From contig JAFYPF010000036.1 in the NCBI GenBank assembly GCA_017547655.1, positions 1 through 54,664 of the forward strand: a DNA stretch of 54,664 bases. Reading direction: 5' to 3'. The position numbers and the translations under genes were made by a program. Below the pieces are notes generated by a model that did not search any database, was not told the origin of the DNA, and saw only the letters and a list, made by a program, of their open reading frames with translations. Origin of the DNA: Clostridia bacterium (GTDB lineage: Bacteria > Bacillota > Clostridia > Oscillospirales > CAG-272). Shown piece after piece: positions 26,074 to 35,127 of this stretch (positions within the stretch are counted from its first letter, which is position 1; every line of letters starts with the position of its first letter).

Positions 26074-27942
26074 ATGTCGGATAATATAAAAAACAAAGGC
26101 GGTATTTCCGTCGAAACAGAACACATTTTTCCGATTATAAAAAAATGGCTATACTCGGAAAAAGAGATTTTTTTGCGTGAAATCGTAAGTAATGCATCTG
26201 ATGCCGTTACAAAGCTAAAAAGACTCATATCCCTTGGGAAAGTTAAAGGTATTGACGGCGATTTTAAGATATACGTCAAACTTAATAAAAATGAAAAAAC
26301 CTTGACCGTAAGCGATAACGGTATCGGTATGTCGCTTGATGAGGTCAATAAATATATATGTCAAATTGCACTTTCGGGCGCACTCGATTTTATAAAGGAA
26401 TATGAAAATGAGGACAGCGCACAGAATGGTATTATCGGTCATTTCGGACTCGGATTTTATTCTGCGTTTATGGTGAGCGATACCGTTGACGTTATTACCA
26501 AAAGCTACACAGATGCTCCCGCAGTTAAATGGGTATGTAACGAAGCGGGCGAGTATGAGATTTTTGAAGACGTTGAAAAGGCTAATAGAGGTACCGACGT
26601 TGTAATGCATATAAGCGACAACGAAGCCGAATTTTTGGCGGAAGATAAGATTCGTTCTATATTGAATAAATATTGCTCGTTTATGCCTGTTGAAATTTAT
26701 TATGAGGTTGAGGGAGAAGAGAAAAAGTGCGAACATAATCACGATGGGGAAGAATGTGATTGCGATTGCAATAAGCCTATAAATGACGTTAATCCCCTTT
26801 GGAAGAAGCTTCCGAGTGAATGTACCGATGAGGAATATAAAGACTTCTATAACAAGGTGTTTACCGATTTCAAAGAACCCTTGTTCCATATTCACATCAA
26901 TGCGGATTATCCCTTGAATTTCAAAGGAATTCTTTATTTCCCGAAGATAAACCACGAATATGACAGCCTTGAAGGCCAGGTAAAGCTCTATTATAATCAG
27001 GTTTTTGTGGCTGATAACATAAAAGAAGTTATTCCCGAATTTATGCTTATGCTTAAAGGCGCGCTTGATTGCCCCGAGCTACCTTTAAACGTTTCGAGGA
27101 GCTATTTGCAGAATAGTGCATACGTAGCGAAAATGTCGGCGCACATTGTTAAAAAGGTTGCAGATAAGCTGAATTCTATGTTTAATACCGAACGTGAAAA
27201 GTATGAAAAGCTTTGGAACGATATTAAGCTCTTTGTTGAATACGGTTGTATAAGAGACCGTAAGTTCTATGAAAGGGTTAAGGGAAGCCTTATGCTTGCG
27301 CTCTCCGACGGCAGATACGTTACGGTTGATGAATATCTCGAAAAAGCTAAAGAAAAGAACGAAAATACGGTTTACTATGCGACAGATAAGACGGTTCAGG
27401 CACAATATATTTCTCTCTTTGCGGCAAGAGGTATAGAAATTGCGCTTCTTGACAAGGTTATTGACACCTCGTTTATGGGGCTGCTTGAATCGGAGAAGAA
27501 TATAAAATTTGTTCGTGTTGATGCTGATATTGAGGCATTAAAGGGCGACGGAGAATCCTTTGAAAACGATATCTTGGCTAACGTTTTCAAGACCGTAAGC
27601 AAGAATGATAAGCTTTCCGTAAAATTTGAGGCTCTTGCTGACGTAAAGACACCGGCACTCTTGAATATATCCGAAGAGGCTCGCAGAATGGACGATATGA
27701 TGAAATTCTATGCGGCGAATGGCGCTATGGAATATACGAATATTCCCGTAGAGTCAACGCTCGTGCTTAATACCCAGAGCCCTCTTGTAAAGAAAATGGC
27801 TGATGATGCCGACAGCGAAAAGACAAAGATAGTTGCGCATCAGGTGTATATGTTGGCTCTTCTTACACAAAGACAGCTTAATGCTGACGAACTTCAAGAG
27901 TTTTTGAGTGACAGCTTTAAGTTGCTTGAAGATAACATCTAA
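26074..27942 (+). CDS. htpG: Chaperone HtpG (Hsp90 family)
   Basis: A 622-residue ATP-dependent chaperone. The N-terminal GHKL ATPase has EIFLREIVSNASDAVTKLKR, the DNGIGM loop and GHFGLGFYSAFMV. The middle domain carries NVSRSYLQ with the catalytic-loop arginine, and the C-terminal dimerisation part follows. The ATG at 26074 gives MSDNIKNKGGISVETEHIF, downstream of AAAGGAG. At residues ~225-245, in the linker before the middle domain, there is a cysteine/histidine-rich insertion (CEHNHDGEECDCDC) that resembles a metal-binding patch and is not part of the family core. The next gene starts 25 bases later. Confidence 0.97.
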   Translation: MSDNIKNKGGISVETEHIFPIIKKWLYSEKEIFLREIVSNASDAVTKLKRLISLGKVKGIDGDFKIYVKLNKNEKTLTVSDNGIGMSLDEVNKYICQIALSGALDFIKEYENEDSAQNGIIGHFGLGFYSAFMVSDTVDVITKSYTDAPAVKWVCNEAGEYEIFEDVEKANRGTDVVMHISDNEAEFLAEDKIRSILNKYCSFMPVEIYYEVEGEEKKCEHNHDGEECDCDCNKPINDVNPLWKKLPSECTDEEYKDFYNKVFTDFKEPLFHIHINADYPLNFKGILYFPKINHEYDSLEGQVKLYYNQVFVADNIKEVIPEFMLMLKGALDCPELPLNVSRSYLQNSAYVAKMSAHIVKKVADKLNSMFNTEREKYEKLWNDIKLFVEYGCIRDRKFYERVKGSLMLALSDGRYVTVDEYLEKAKEKNENTVYYATDKTVQAQYISLFAARGIEIALLDKVIDTSFMGLLESEKNIKFVRVDADIEALKGDGESFENDILANVFKTVSKNDKLSVKFEALADVKTPALLNISEEARRMDDMMKFYAANGAMEYTNIPVESTLVLNTQSPLVKKMADDADSEKTKIVAHQVYMLALLTQRQLNADELQEFLSDSFKLLEDNI

Positions 27943-27967
27943 AAATATTAAAAAAGGGAAATACGTT

Positions 27968-28894
27968 ATGTCATCTTTTGAAGAGAAAAATCAAATAATT
28001 GACGAAAATCTGAAACATAACGACATTTTGATAAGTAATGCCCTTGAAAAAAGGGTGTCGCATATAGCCGATAAGGCAGAAATGATTATTGGGCTTTCGA
28101 GAGAAGAGTCAAGAAAGATATACGAAAAAGAGTTTGCAGTTAAAGGCGTTCGGACACATTTTATAAGTGAAAACAAGAAATATCTTTCTTCGGTATACGA
28201 GTGTTTGAATGGCTTTGATAAGTTGAATTGTATTGATTCGCTATATCCCGAGACCGAAAACGAGGTTGAAGAGCTTGAGAACGATACTGTTTTTAGTACG
28301 GATATTGTTTCATATTTAAGAAATCCATTGGCAGATATAGCTTTTAATAACTTTTCAAAGCTCTTGAAAGAGCCGAGAGTGGCGTACGGAGAAAGTTTTT
28401 CCGACGTATGCGAGGATGTGTATTACGGCAGAACTCCATATTGTATATTGCCTATTGAAAATTCCGATGATGGAAGAATGACAGGCTTTTGCAATATGAT
28501 TCGCAAGTACGGCTTGAAGATAGTACTTACTTGTAAAGTCGATAGCGCAAACGGCAAGAGTACCGGATTTGCACTTCTTAAGAGGGATATTGCAAAAATT
28601 GAGTGTAAAAGCGGTATTAGCGACGGAGAATACGTTGAGTTTGGTTTTAATTTCGGTGAAAAAATACGGTTGCAAGAGGTTTTGCAGGCGGCGTCGTTCT
28701 TTGGTTTTTCCTTGCATAGGGTTGACTCGTTTCCCATATACTATTCAGAAAAGGAATATTATTTCGACGTTATATTTAAAGGTAACGGTGACTTGAAAAA
28801 ATTTCTGTTCTGGCTCGAGCTTGAGATTCCGAGGTTTGAAATAATCGGACTCTATACACAAATTAAGATAACAAAAAATAAACGCGGAGGATAA
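27968..28894 (+). CDS. Divergent prephenate-dehydratase-like protein
   Basis: A 308-residue protein not matching a named housekeeping gene. Residues ~135-230 resemble the periplasmic-binding-like fold of prephenate dehydratase: RVAYGESFSDVCEDV followed by CILPIENSDDGRMTGFCNMI, the equivalent of the family LPIENS motif. The TRF catalytic motif is replaced by STGF, so its arginine is absent. Residues ~235-300 resemble the ACT domain that follows in PheA (LQEVLQAASFFGFSLHRVDS). The first ~100 residues are helical and could be a degenerate chorismate-mutase-like part. It may be an inactive or repurposed paralogue; role unknown. The start at 27968 was chosen because upstream codons overlap htpG. 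Confidence 0.6.
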   Translation: MSSFEEKNQIIDENLKHNDILISNALEKRVSHIADKAEMIIGLSREESRKIYEKEFAVKGVRTHFISENKKYLSSVYECLNGFDKLNCIDSLYPETENEVEELENDTVFSTDIVSYLRNPLADIAFNNFSKLLKEPRVAYGESFSDVCEDVYYGRTPYCILPIENSDDGRMTGFCNMIRKYGLKIVLTCKVDSANGKSTGFALLKRDIAKIECKSGISDGEYVEFGFNFGEKIRLQEVLQAASFFGFSLHRVDSFPIYYSEKEYYFDVIFKGNGDLKKFLFWLELEIPRFEIIGLYTQIKITKNKRGG

Positions 28895-28896
28895 AT

Positions 28897-30618
28897 ATGG
28901 CTGACTATTTGAGTGAATATAAAAGATGGAAAGAAAATGCCTCTCTTGAAAGTGACGTTAGAGAGGCGTTAGATAAAATGGCGGGTAACGACGATGAAAT
29001 AAAGATGTGGTTTTCATCGGATATAGCTTTTGGGACGGCAGGACTTCGAGGTGTTATGACTGCGGGAACGAATGCTATGAACGTTTATACCGTAGGTAGA
29101 GCAACGCAGGGGATTGCCAATCTTATAAACAGTATAGGAGAGAGTGAAAGAGGCGTTGCGATTGCGTACGACTGCAGAAATAACTCGGAAAGATTTGCAA
29201 AAGTATCGGCAGAAGTTTTGGCGGCAAACGGCGTAAAAGCATATATTTTTGAATCGCTTCGCCCTACTCCCGTTCTTTCGTTTGCCTTGAGAGAATTGAA
29301 GTGTATTGCGGGAATAAATATAACGGCTTCTCACAACCCTGCAAAATATAACGGTTATAAAGCATATTGGGAAGACGGCGCACAGCTTGCTTCCGAAGAG
29401 GCTAATACAGTTGCAGACTATATGAAGCGTACAGATATTTTTGACGACGTAAAGAGGGTTGATTTTGATTCGGCAGTTGCTGAGGGCAAAATTATTGTTA
29501 TCGGCAGAGAAATTGACGAAAAATATCTCGAAAATGTGCAAGAACAGGCTATCTATCCCGAGCTCTTTGACAAGGTAGCTGATACCTTAAAGATAGTATA
29601 TACCCCCTTGCACGGAACGGGACGAGTGCTTGTTCCCGAAATTTTGAAGAAATGCGGACTTCGTTATCTCTATACTGTTGAAAGTCAGATGATGCCTAAC
29701 GGTGATTTTCCCGGTACTCCAAACCCTAACCCCGAATTCCCCGAAGTATTTGAAGAGGGAATTAAACTTGCAGAAGAGGTTAAGAGCGACCTTATAATTG
29801 CGACTGACCCCGACGCTGACAGAGTTGGAATTATGGCTCGTGATAAGCAGGGAGAATTCAAGACTCTTACGGGTAATCAGGTGGGTTCTTTGCTTCTTGA
29901 TTACATTATTACGGCGTACAGAGAAAAGGGGATTGAGCTTAAACATCCATACGCAGTAAAGACTATCGTATCTACACAGCTTGCGGCGAAGATTTGTAAA
30001 GAAAACAATGTAACGCTTCACAACGTTCTTACCGGCTTTAAGTTTATAGGTGAGGTTATAAAGAACTATGAAGCAAAGGGTTACGGCGACTTCTTGCTCG
30101 GCTTTGAGGAAAGCTACGGCTATCTGAAAGGTACTTATGCGAGAGATAAGGATGCAGTTGTTGCGACGATGCTTATATGCGAAATGGCGGCTTATTATAT
30201 GCAGAATGGTATGACTCTCTATGATGCGTTGATAGCTCTCTACGAGAAATACGGATATTATTTCGAGGGCGTACAGAACATATATATGGAAGGTCTTGAC
30301 GGCAAGGCAAAGATGGATGCATTTATGGAAAACCTCAGAAATAATCCTCTTAAGACCTTGGGCGGACTTAACGTGGTATCTGTTCGCGACTATAAAGCGG
30401 GAACGATTACCGATACGGAATCGGGCAAGACGGAGCCTACGGGACTTCCTTCGTCGAACGTGCTTTATTATGAAAACTCGAACGGCGACGTCGTTGTAGT
30501 AAGACCGTCGGGAACAGAACCGAAGCTTAAGCTCTATTATCTTGTAAACGGTGAAACGGCAGAAAAAGCTAACGCCGCAATAGATGCTTGTAAAGCAACT
30601 ATGAAAGAATATTTATAA
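28897..30618 (+). CDS. Phospho-sugar mutase (phosphoglucomutase/phosphomannomutase)
   Basis: A 573-residue alpha-D-phosphohexomutase that interconverts hexose 1- and 6-phosphates, feeding cell-wall and glycogen precursors. The catalytic phosphoserine loop is TASHNPAKYNGYKAYW, the Mg-binding loop is TDPDADRVGIMA, the sugar-binding loop is GFEESYGYL, and the phosphate-binding loop near the end is RPSGTEPKLKLYY. The length fits the PgcA/PGM2-like subgroup of Firmicutes. It starts two bases after the preceding stop, with GCGGAGG inside that gene, so it is co-transcribed. Confidence 0.94.
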   Translation: MADYLSEYKRWKENASLESDVREALDKMAGNDDEIKMWFSSDIAFGTAGLRGVMTAGTNAMNVYTVGRATQGIANLINSIGESERGVAIAYDCRNNSERFAKVSAEVLAANGVKAYIFESLRPTPVLSFALRELKCIAGINITASHNPAKYNGYKAYWEDGAQLASEEANTVADYMKRTDIFDDVKRVDFDSAVAEGKIIVIGREIDEKYLENVQEQAIYPELFDKVADTLKIVYTPLHGTGRVLVPEILKKCGLRYLYTVESQMMPNGDFPGTPNPNPEFPEVFEEGIKLAEEVKSDLIIATDPDADRVGIMARDKQGEFKTLTGNQVGSLLLDYIITAYREKGIELKHPYAVKTIVSTQLAAKICKENNVTLHNVLTGFKFIGEVIKNYEAKGYGDFLLGFEESYGYLKGTYARDKDAVVATMLICEMAAYYMQNGMTLYDALIALYEKYGYYFEGVQNIYMEGLDGKAKMDAFMENLRNNPLKTLGGLNVVSVRDYKAGTITDTESGKTEPTGLPSSNVLYYENSNGDVVVVRPSGTEPKLKLYYLVNGETAEKANAAIDACKATMKEYL

Positions 30619-30624
30619 TAAAAA

Positions 30625-30662
30625 CAAAAAATGTACACGGTTTTTGCCGTGTACATTTTTTT
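30625..30662 (+). terminator. Terminator of the htpG operon
   Basis: A perfect 13-bp stem (AAAATGTACACGG with its complement 30647-30659) and a T run. A-rich bases on the left side could make it work on the minus strand too. Confidence 0.9.
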
Positions 30663-30785
30663 AACGGACAGTCGAGGACGCCTGTCCCTACAATTTAGAA
30701 ATAAAGTTTGTGCAAATAATGTTGTTTGTACAAAACCGAGAGGCAAAGTTCTTTGCTAAGCTTTCTTTCAAGAAAGCGTCTCAAA
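30663..30785. repeat. Gene-end repeat copy next to a second short repeat
   Basis: 30663-30692 contains GACAGTCGAGGACGCCTGTC, a palindrome-like block with inverted ends. The following 30700-30785, read on the minus strand, matches the repeat at 365-475 (GAAAGCTTAGCAAAGAACTT, then CTCTCGGTTTTGTACA). Its first bases provide the stop codon of the U32 peptidase gene, the same arrangement as at the acetyltransferase gene. Confidence 0.65.
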
Positions 30786-32009
30786 TCCACTACGTAAAAT
30801 ATCTCCCACTTTTACTTCAAAGGGAGTTTTCACGTACACGTACATACCGGGGTGGGGAGCTGATTCAAGCACATTCATCTTCTCGTCGAATATTTCGGTT
30901 ACTGTTAGCGGTCTTCCTACCATACCGGGGGAAAGAAGCTCTGCTTTATCGCCGACTTTAAATTTATTTCTTTGTCTGAAATATGCAAGTCCGGTATCTG
31001 CGTTATAGCCCTCGGCTATCGCATAATAGGACTGTTCGCACACGTTCTTATTGCCCGTACTGATATTCGCCTCTTCGTTAACTTTATCGTAGAAAAAGCC
31101 CGTCGAATAATCTCTGTGGCTTACCGATTCAAGTTCACGTTTCCAAAGCGGATTATAAGTATAGTTTTCTTTATCTTTCGTATAGGTGTCAATAGCCATT
31201 CTGTAGGCGTTTGTAACGCAGGCGGTATAGTAAGCGCTTCTCATTCTTCCTTCAATCTTAAAGCAGTTTATGCCGCATTCCATAAGGTCGGGGATATGTT
31301 CAATCATACACAAATCCTTGGAAGCCATAATAAACGTTCCCTCGTTCGTTTCAATAACGGGCATTCTTTCGTCGGGGCGTTTTTCTTCTTCAATCTCATA
31401 CATCTTATAGTTCCAACGGCAAGGCTGTGAACATGCGCCCCTGTTGGCGTCTCTTGCATTAAGATTACCCGAAATAAGACATCTGCCGCTATATGATATA
31501 CACATTGAGCCGTGAATAAAGCATTCAAGCTCAAGCTCGGGGGAGATTTTGCTTCTTATTGCTCTTATTTCATCAAAGTTAAGTTCTCTTGCAAGAACAA
31601 TACGGCTTGCCCCCATTTTGTGCCAGGCGTTGCAGGCGGCGTGGCTGACGGAGTTCGCTTGGGTAGAAATATGTATTTCCATATTTGGCAATACTCTTTT
31701 TACCATTTCGAATACGCCTATATCCGAAATAATAAGCGCATCAATTCCTGCATCTTTTATATCGTTCAGGTATTTTTCCAGAGTTTCGTATTCATACCAA
31801 TGGGGCATTGTATTTACGGTAAGATATACTTTTTTGCCGAGACTATGCGCATATTTTACGGCTTCGTATATTTGTTCGACGCTGAAATTTGTGGCTGCTG
31901 CCCTCATACCGAAGACGTTACCCGCCATATATACGGCATCGGCGCCGTAAAGAATTGCGCTTTTCAGTTTTTCCATATCTCCTGCGGGAGACAAAAGTTC
32001 AATATTCAT
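30768..32009 (-). CDS. Peptidase U32 family protein
   Basis: A 413-residue protein of the U32 family. The TIM-barrel start ELLSPAGDMEKLKSAILYGA and the family signature ELECFIHGSMCISYSGRCLI are clear, followed by the cysteine-rich GACSQPCRW that belongs to a likely iron-sulfur or zinc site. Relatives include collagenase-like PrtC and the RlhA/TrhP tRNA- and rRNA-hydroxylation proteins, so an RNA modification role is as likely as proteolysis. The last codons (ETLS) run into the repeat at 30700-30785. It lies last in the uppP-ftsK operon, after a hairpin at 32025-32057. Confidence 0.88.
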   Translation of the reverse strand: MNIELLSPAGDMEKLKSAILYGADAVYMAGNVFGMRAAATNFSVEQIYEAVKYAHSLGKKVYLTVNTMPHWYEYETLEKYLNDIKDAGIDALIISDIGVFEMVKRVLPNMEIHISTQANSVSHAACNAWHKMGASRIVLARELNFDEIRAIRSKISPELELECFIHGSMCISYSGRCLISGNLNARDANRGACSQPCRWNYKMYEIEEEKRPDERMPVIETNEGTFIMASKDLCMIEHIPDLMECGINCFKIEGRMRSAYYTACVTNAYRMAIDTYTKDKENYTYNPLWKRELESVSHRDYSTGFFYDKVNEEANISTGNKNVCEQSYYAIAEGYNADTGLAYFRQRNKFKVGDKAELLSPGMVGRPLTVTEIFDEKMNVLESAPHPGMYVYVKTPFEVKVGDILRSGFETLS

Positions 32010-32024
32010 TATTTCACCTTAAAT

Positions 32025-32057
32025 TTTATCCCCGCGGAAAGATTACGCGGGGATAAA
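32025..32057 (-). terminator. Possible attenuator hairpin between mltG and the U32 gene
   Basis: A perfect 12-bp stem (TTTATCCCCGCG with its complement at 32046-32057) in a 56-base gap. On the minus strand it is followed only by AAAATTT, so it may be a partial terminator or an mRNA-stabilising hairpin. Confidence 0.5.
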
Positions 32058-32065
32058 TATCATTC

Positions 32066-33580
32066 TTAATTACCTGCTGCAGCCGCATTCTTTTCGACCT
32101 TTGCGATGTTTGCGTTATGCTCCGGCAGGTTTCTTGCATAGAGCATATAACCGTCGATATCCGAAACGAAGAAGTAATATTTTTCACTCGTTTGTTCGGG
32201 ATATAAGGCTGCTCGTATTGCTTTCAACGTTGGATTACTTATAGGACCAGGGGGGAGACCTCCGTGCGTATACGAGTTGTAGGGACTGTCGATAAGGGTA
32301 TCGTCGTGCGTTAAGTCGGTTTTACGTTCGGGTAATGCATACTGTATCGTAGCGTCGCAGTCGAGTCTGTACATATAATACGCACTGTTGAGACGGTTGT
32401 GTATTACGGAAGAAACAATAGTATAGTCTTTCTGGTGCTTTGCTTCCATTTGGATAATAGATGCGAGGTTTACAACGTCATCAATACTCATACCCGCCTT
32501 TTCACATTCCTGCTTATATTTAATATCGAATTTAGCATAGAAGTTTGCGAGCATCTTGTCGATTATCTTTTCTTCGGGCCATTCCTTGTAGAAATAATAT
32601 GTGTCAGGATAGAGATAACCCTCGAGTCTGTATTTTCTGTCGGGGTTAACGACCTTAAGCCCCTCGAGGAACCAATAATCGTACACTCCGTTTTGAATAG
32701 CATCAACAAAGCCCTCTTTTGTTCCCATACCCTTTTCTTCAACAAACAGTTTTATTATATCGTCTATCGTATAACCCTCGGGGATAGTAACCGATATTTC
32801 GGTCATCGTCGTAACTTTTCTTTCGACGAAGGTGTAGTATAGTTGGTCAAAGTTTTGTTGTGGCGATACCGTATATATACCCGCTTTATAAACAGCGTCG
32901 TCTCTGCCTCTGATTATGCTGTAGAGTACGAATATTTTTGGGAATTTAATAATCTGCTTTTCGTGGAGCTCGTCTGCTATCTGGTCAAGGGTGGCGTATT
33001 CGGGAATAACCACCTCAATCTGCGCATCTGCCTTTACAAAGGCGAATACGTCGTTTGCAACGGTTATAATAAAGTATGATGCAAGAGCCGATATAAGCAA
33101 AACCACCGCAATATAAATAAGCGCTTTTGAGAGTACCGCAAGAGGATTTGCTCCCCTGGTTTTCTCTTTATATGGTTTTATGGGTTTTTGCTTTATAACC
33201 TTGTTATCAGTGCTTTTCTTGCCCATAGGCTTTCTTAAAGATGCATTAAAAACGACCTTGTCGGGCTTTATATCGGTAATGCTCGGCTGATGTGTTCTCG
33301 GCACCTGTTTAGGCGTTCTTGGGGCAGAGCTTTGTGCGGCTTGCGCAGTTGTTTTCGGGGGAACAGGTCTGCTTTGCGCACTCGGTTGAGCTACCGGTTT
33401 CGGCGTTGGGTTAGGCTTTGGAGAGGCTTTTGGCGCTGTAGAGGAGCGAGTTTTTTCGGCTTCAAGCTTCGCCTTGCGGTGAGCATCAAAATCGAATATC
33501 TCCATATCGTTATAAACCTTAACGTTATCCGAATTCGCACTATTGTTTTCGTTTGTTTTTTTGATATCGTTTTCGTTCAT
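32066..33580 (-). CDS. mltG: Endolytic murein transglycosylase MltG
   Basis: A 504-residue membrane-anchored enzyme that cleaves nascent peptidoglycan strands and sets glycan length. Residues ~1-150 are a cytoplasmic low-complexity region rich in Pro, Ala and Ser (SSTAPKASPKPNPTPKP), a transmembrane helix at ~152-175 follows (ALIYIAVVLLISALASYFII), then a LysM-like part and the YceG catalytic domain (LASIIQMEAKHQKDYTIVSS, GLPPGPISNP). Where many members have an EKE or EEE triplet, this protein has QME, so one glutamate is missing while the second remains. Confidence 0.93.
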   Translation of the reverse strand: MNENDIKKTNENNSANSDNVKVYNDMEIFDFDAHRKAKLEAEKTRSSTAPKASPKPNPTPKPVAQPSAQSRPVPPKTTAQAAQSSAPRTPKQVPRTHQPSITDIKPDKVVFNASLRKPMGKKSTDNKVIKQKPIKPYKEKTRGANPLAVLSKALIYIAVVLLISALASYFIITVANDVFAFVKADAQIEVVIPEYATLDQIADELHEKQIIKFPKIFVLYSIIRGRDDAVYKAGIYTVSPQQNFDQLYYTFVERKVTTMTEISVTIPEGYTIDDIIKLFVEEKGMGTKEGFVDAIQNGVYDYWFLEGLKVVNPDRKYRLEGYLYPDTYYFYKEWPEEKIIDKMLANFYAKFDIKYKQECEKAGMSIDDVVNLASIIQMEAKHQKDYTIVSSVIHNRLNSAYYMYRLDCDATIQYALPERKTDLTHDDTLIDSPYNSYTHGGLPPGPISNPTLKAIRAALYPEQTSEKYYFFVSDIDGYMLYARNLPEHNANIAKVEKNAAAAGN

Positions 33581-33622
33581 AATGTTTTTCCTTTGTAAAT
33601 TATCGTTTTGTCGATTTTATAT

Positions 33623-34537
33623 CTAATTTAAAAACAGAGTCGTTATGAGAAAGAGAAGAACACAAGCAAGGAAGCTTGGTGAAATAAGCGCTTCAAGAAT
33701 AAGCTTTGCGCCGCCCTCTTTCTTTGTTGCTTCCTCGGGAGATTTTTCGCCCTTTATACCTGCGTAATAGAGTATTGTCTCGGCTCCGTTAAATGATAAC
33801 ACAAGAAATACTATAAAAAGTGTCATAATAACGAACAAAAAGAAAATTAAACTGTTCGGAGACTTAATAACGTCCCATAAAATAGATTCAAAGAAAATAG
33901 CGTATATATTATTTACAAAATGAAGCAGTATAGCCGCCCAAAGCGATTGGGTTATATATACTGTGTAGGAAGCTACAATGCCGCAGAAAAAGTATACCAA
34001 AAACTGATTGAGGTTAAAGTGAAGCATCGAAAACATAATCGATGACAGTATGATTGCGGTCGATACACCGTAGCTCGAATATTCCGACTGTAGTATTCCT
34101 CGGAAAATAAACTCTTCTGTAACAGCAGGAACTGCCGCAAATGCAATAACGGTATATATAACGTTCGTTATCTGTGAGCCGCCCGAGGGGGTAAAGGTGT
34201 TGTAGAGAGAATATTGCGCTTCGTTGCCGAATATGTGGAATACTGCGGTGTTAATGAGTGTGCTTCCGAAAACAAGCACTCCGAAGCAGGTAAATACAAA
34301 CCATATCTTTCCCGCTGACATCGGCTTTAGCTTTAATTTTTCTCCATTTGTTCCTTTGAGCGTACAGTAAAAAATACTCGGGAGAACAAATATCAAAAGC
34401 TGAAGAATTATAAGGGTAAGATATATGTTATCTTTAAGCTGAAGCGAGTTTAAGTCAAGGTACCTTGACGAAAGCAACAGAACGTATATAACCAATACAA
34501 GTAAGGGCGCTGTAAAAGTATTTTTAATTTTTTGCAA
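33623..34537 (-). CDS. CPBP-family intramembrane metalloprotease
   Basis: A 304-residue multi-pass membrane protein of the CPBP (Abi/Rce1-like) family. The first motif, EEFIFRGIL, carries the paired glutamates and arginine, and later HFNLNQF and HFVNNIYA supply the histidines of motifs 2 and 3. At least seven hydrophobic stretches are visible. Bacterial members range from bacteriocin immunity to unknown protease roles; the substrate is unknown. The start is TTG at 34537, behind AAGGAGTGAT, and overlaps the end of the upstream gene by 14 bases. Confidence 0.88.
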   Translation of the reverse strand: MQKIKNTFTAPLLVLVIYVLLLSSRYLDLNSLQLKDNIYLTLIILQLLIFVLPSIFYCTLKGTNGEKLKLKPMSAGKIWFVFTCFGVLVFGSTLINTAVFHIFGNEAQYSLYNTFTPSGGSQITNVIYTVIAFAAVPAVTEEFIFRGILQSEYSSYGVSTAIILSSIMFSMLHFNLNQFLVYFFCGIVASYTVYITQSLWAAILLHFVNNIYAIFFESILWDVIKSPNSLIFFLFVIMTLFIVFLVLSFNGAETILYYAGIKGEKSPEEATKKEGGAKLILEALISPSFLACVLLFLITTLFLN

Positions 34538-35114
34538 AGGATATCACTCCTTTTTCTGTAATAACAAAGTCTGACTGTAGGTCAAATTTCCCGTATGGAA
34601 TACTGTCTAAAATATATTCGCTGTATATGAGTCCTGCCTTTGCGCCCTTAAAGCCCGAGAGGAAGCGGTCGTAATAACCTTTCCCGTAGCCGATTCTGTA
34701 GCCTCTTTTATCATAGACTATAGCCGGAAGAACGCAAATAACGTGTTCTGTATCCGTCGGGGAGAATATAGGTAAATCTTTACTTGGCTCTTTTATGCCG
34801 TACATTCCGGGAATGAGGTCGTTAAGCGAGGATATATAGTGATAGACCATTTGGTTGTCTTCGATACATCTCGGATATGCAACCTTTTTGCCTTTTAACA
34901 GCGCATCGGTAGCAATTTCAAGAGTGTTTATCTCGTATTTTAGGGGCGAGTACAAAAGAATGGTATCCGCAAATCTGTACGAGCTTAAAGAAAGAAGCTT
35001 TTTGGCAATGGCGCTGTCCATTGTCTTTCTGTCTTCGGGGGAAATGCTTTTTCTTTTTTCTTTGTATGTGTTTCGTATTTCGTTCTTCAGTTCTTTTACG
35101 TTTACTTTGTTCAT
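34524..35114 (-). CDS. 5-formyltetrahydrofolate cyclo-ligase
   Basis: A 196-residue enzyme (MTHFS) that uses ATP to convert 5-formyl-THF to 5,10-methenyl-THF in one-carbon metabolism. The N-terminal basic helix (KNEIRNTYKEKRKSISPEDR) and the nucleotide-binding loop YRIGYGKGYYDRFL are diagnostic. The ATG at 35114 (MNKVNVKEL) was chosen; a TTG at 35135 would overlap the preceding gene and add seven residues. It overlaps the CPBP gene by 14 bases. Confidence 0.92.
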   Translation of the reverse strand: MNKVNVKELKNEIRNTYKEKRKSISPEDRKTMDSAIAKKLLSLSSYRFADTILLYSPLKYEINTLEIATDALLKGKKVAYPRCIEDNQMVYHYISSLNDLIPGMYGIKEPSKDLPIFSPTDTEHVICVLPAIVYDKRGYRIGYGKGYYDRFLSGFKGAKAGLIYSEYILDSIPYGKFDLQSDFVITEKGVISFAKN

Positions 35115-35127
35115 TTTTCTAAAATAA

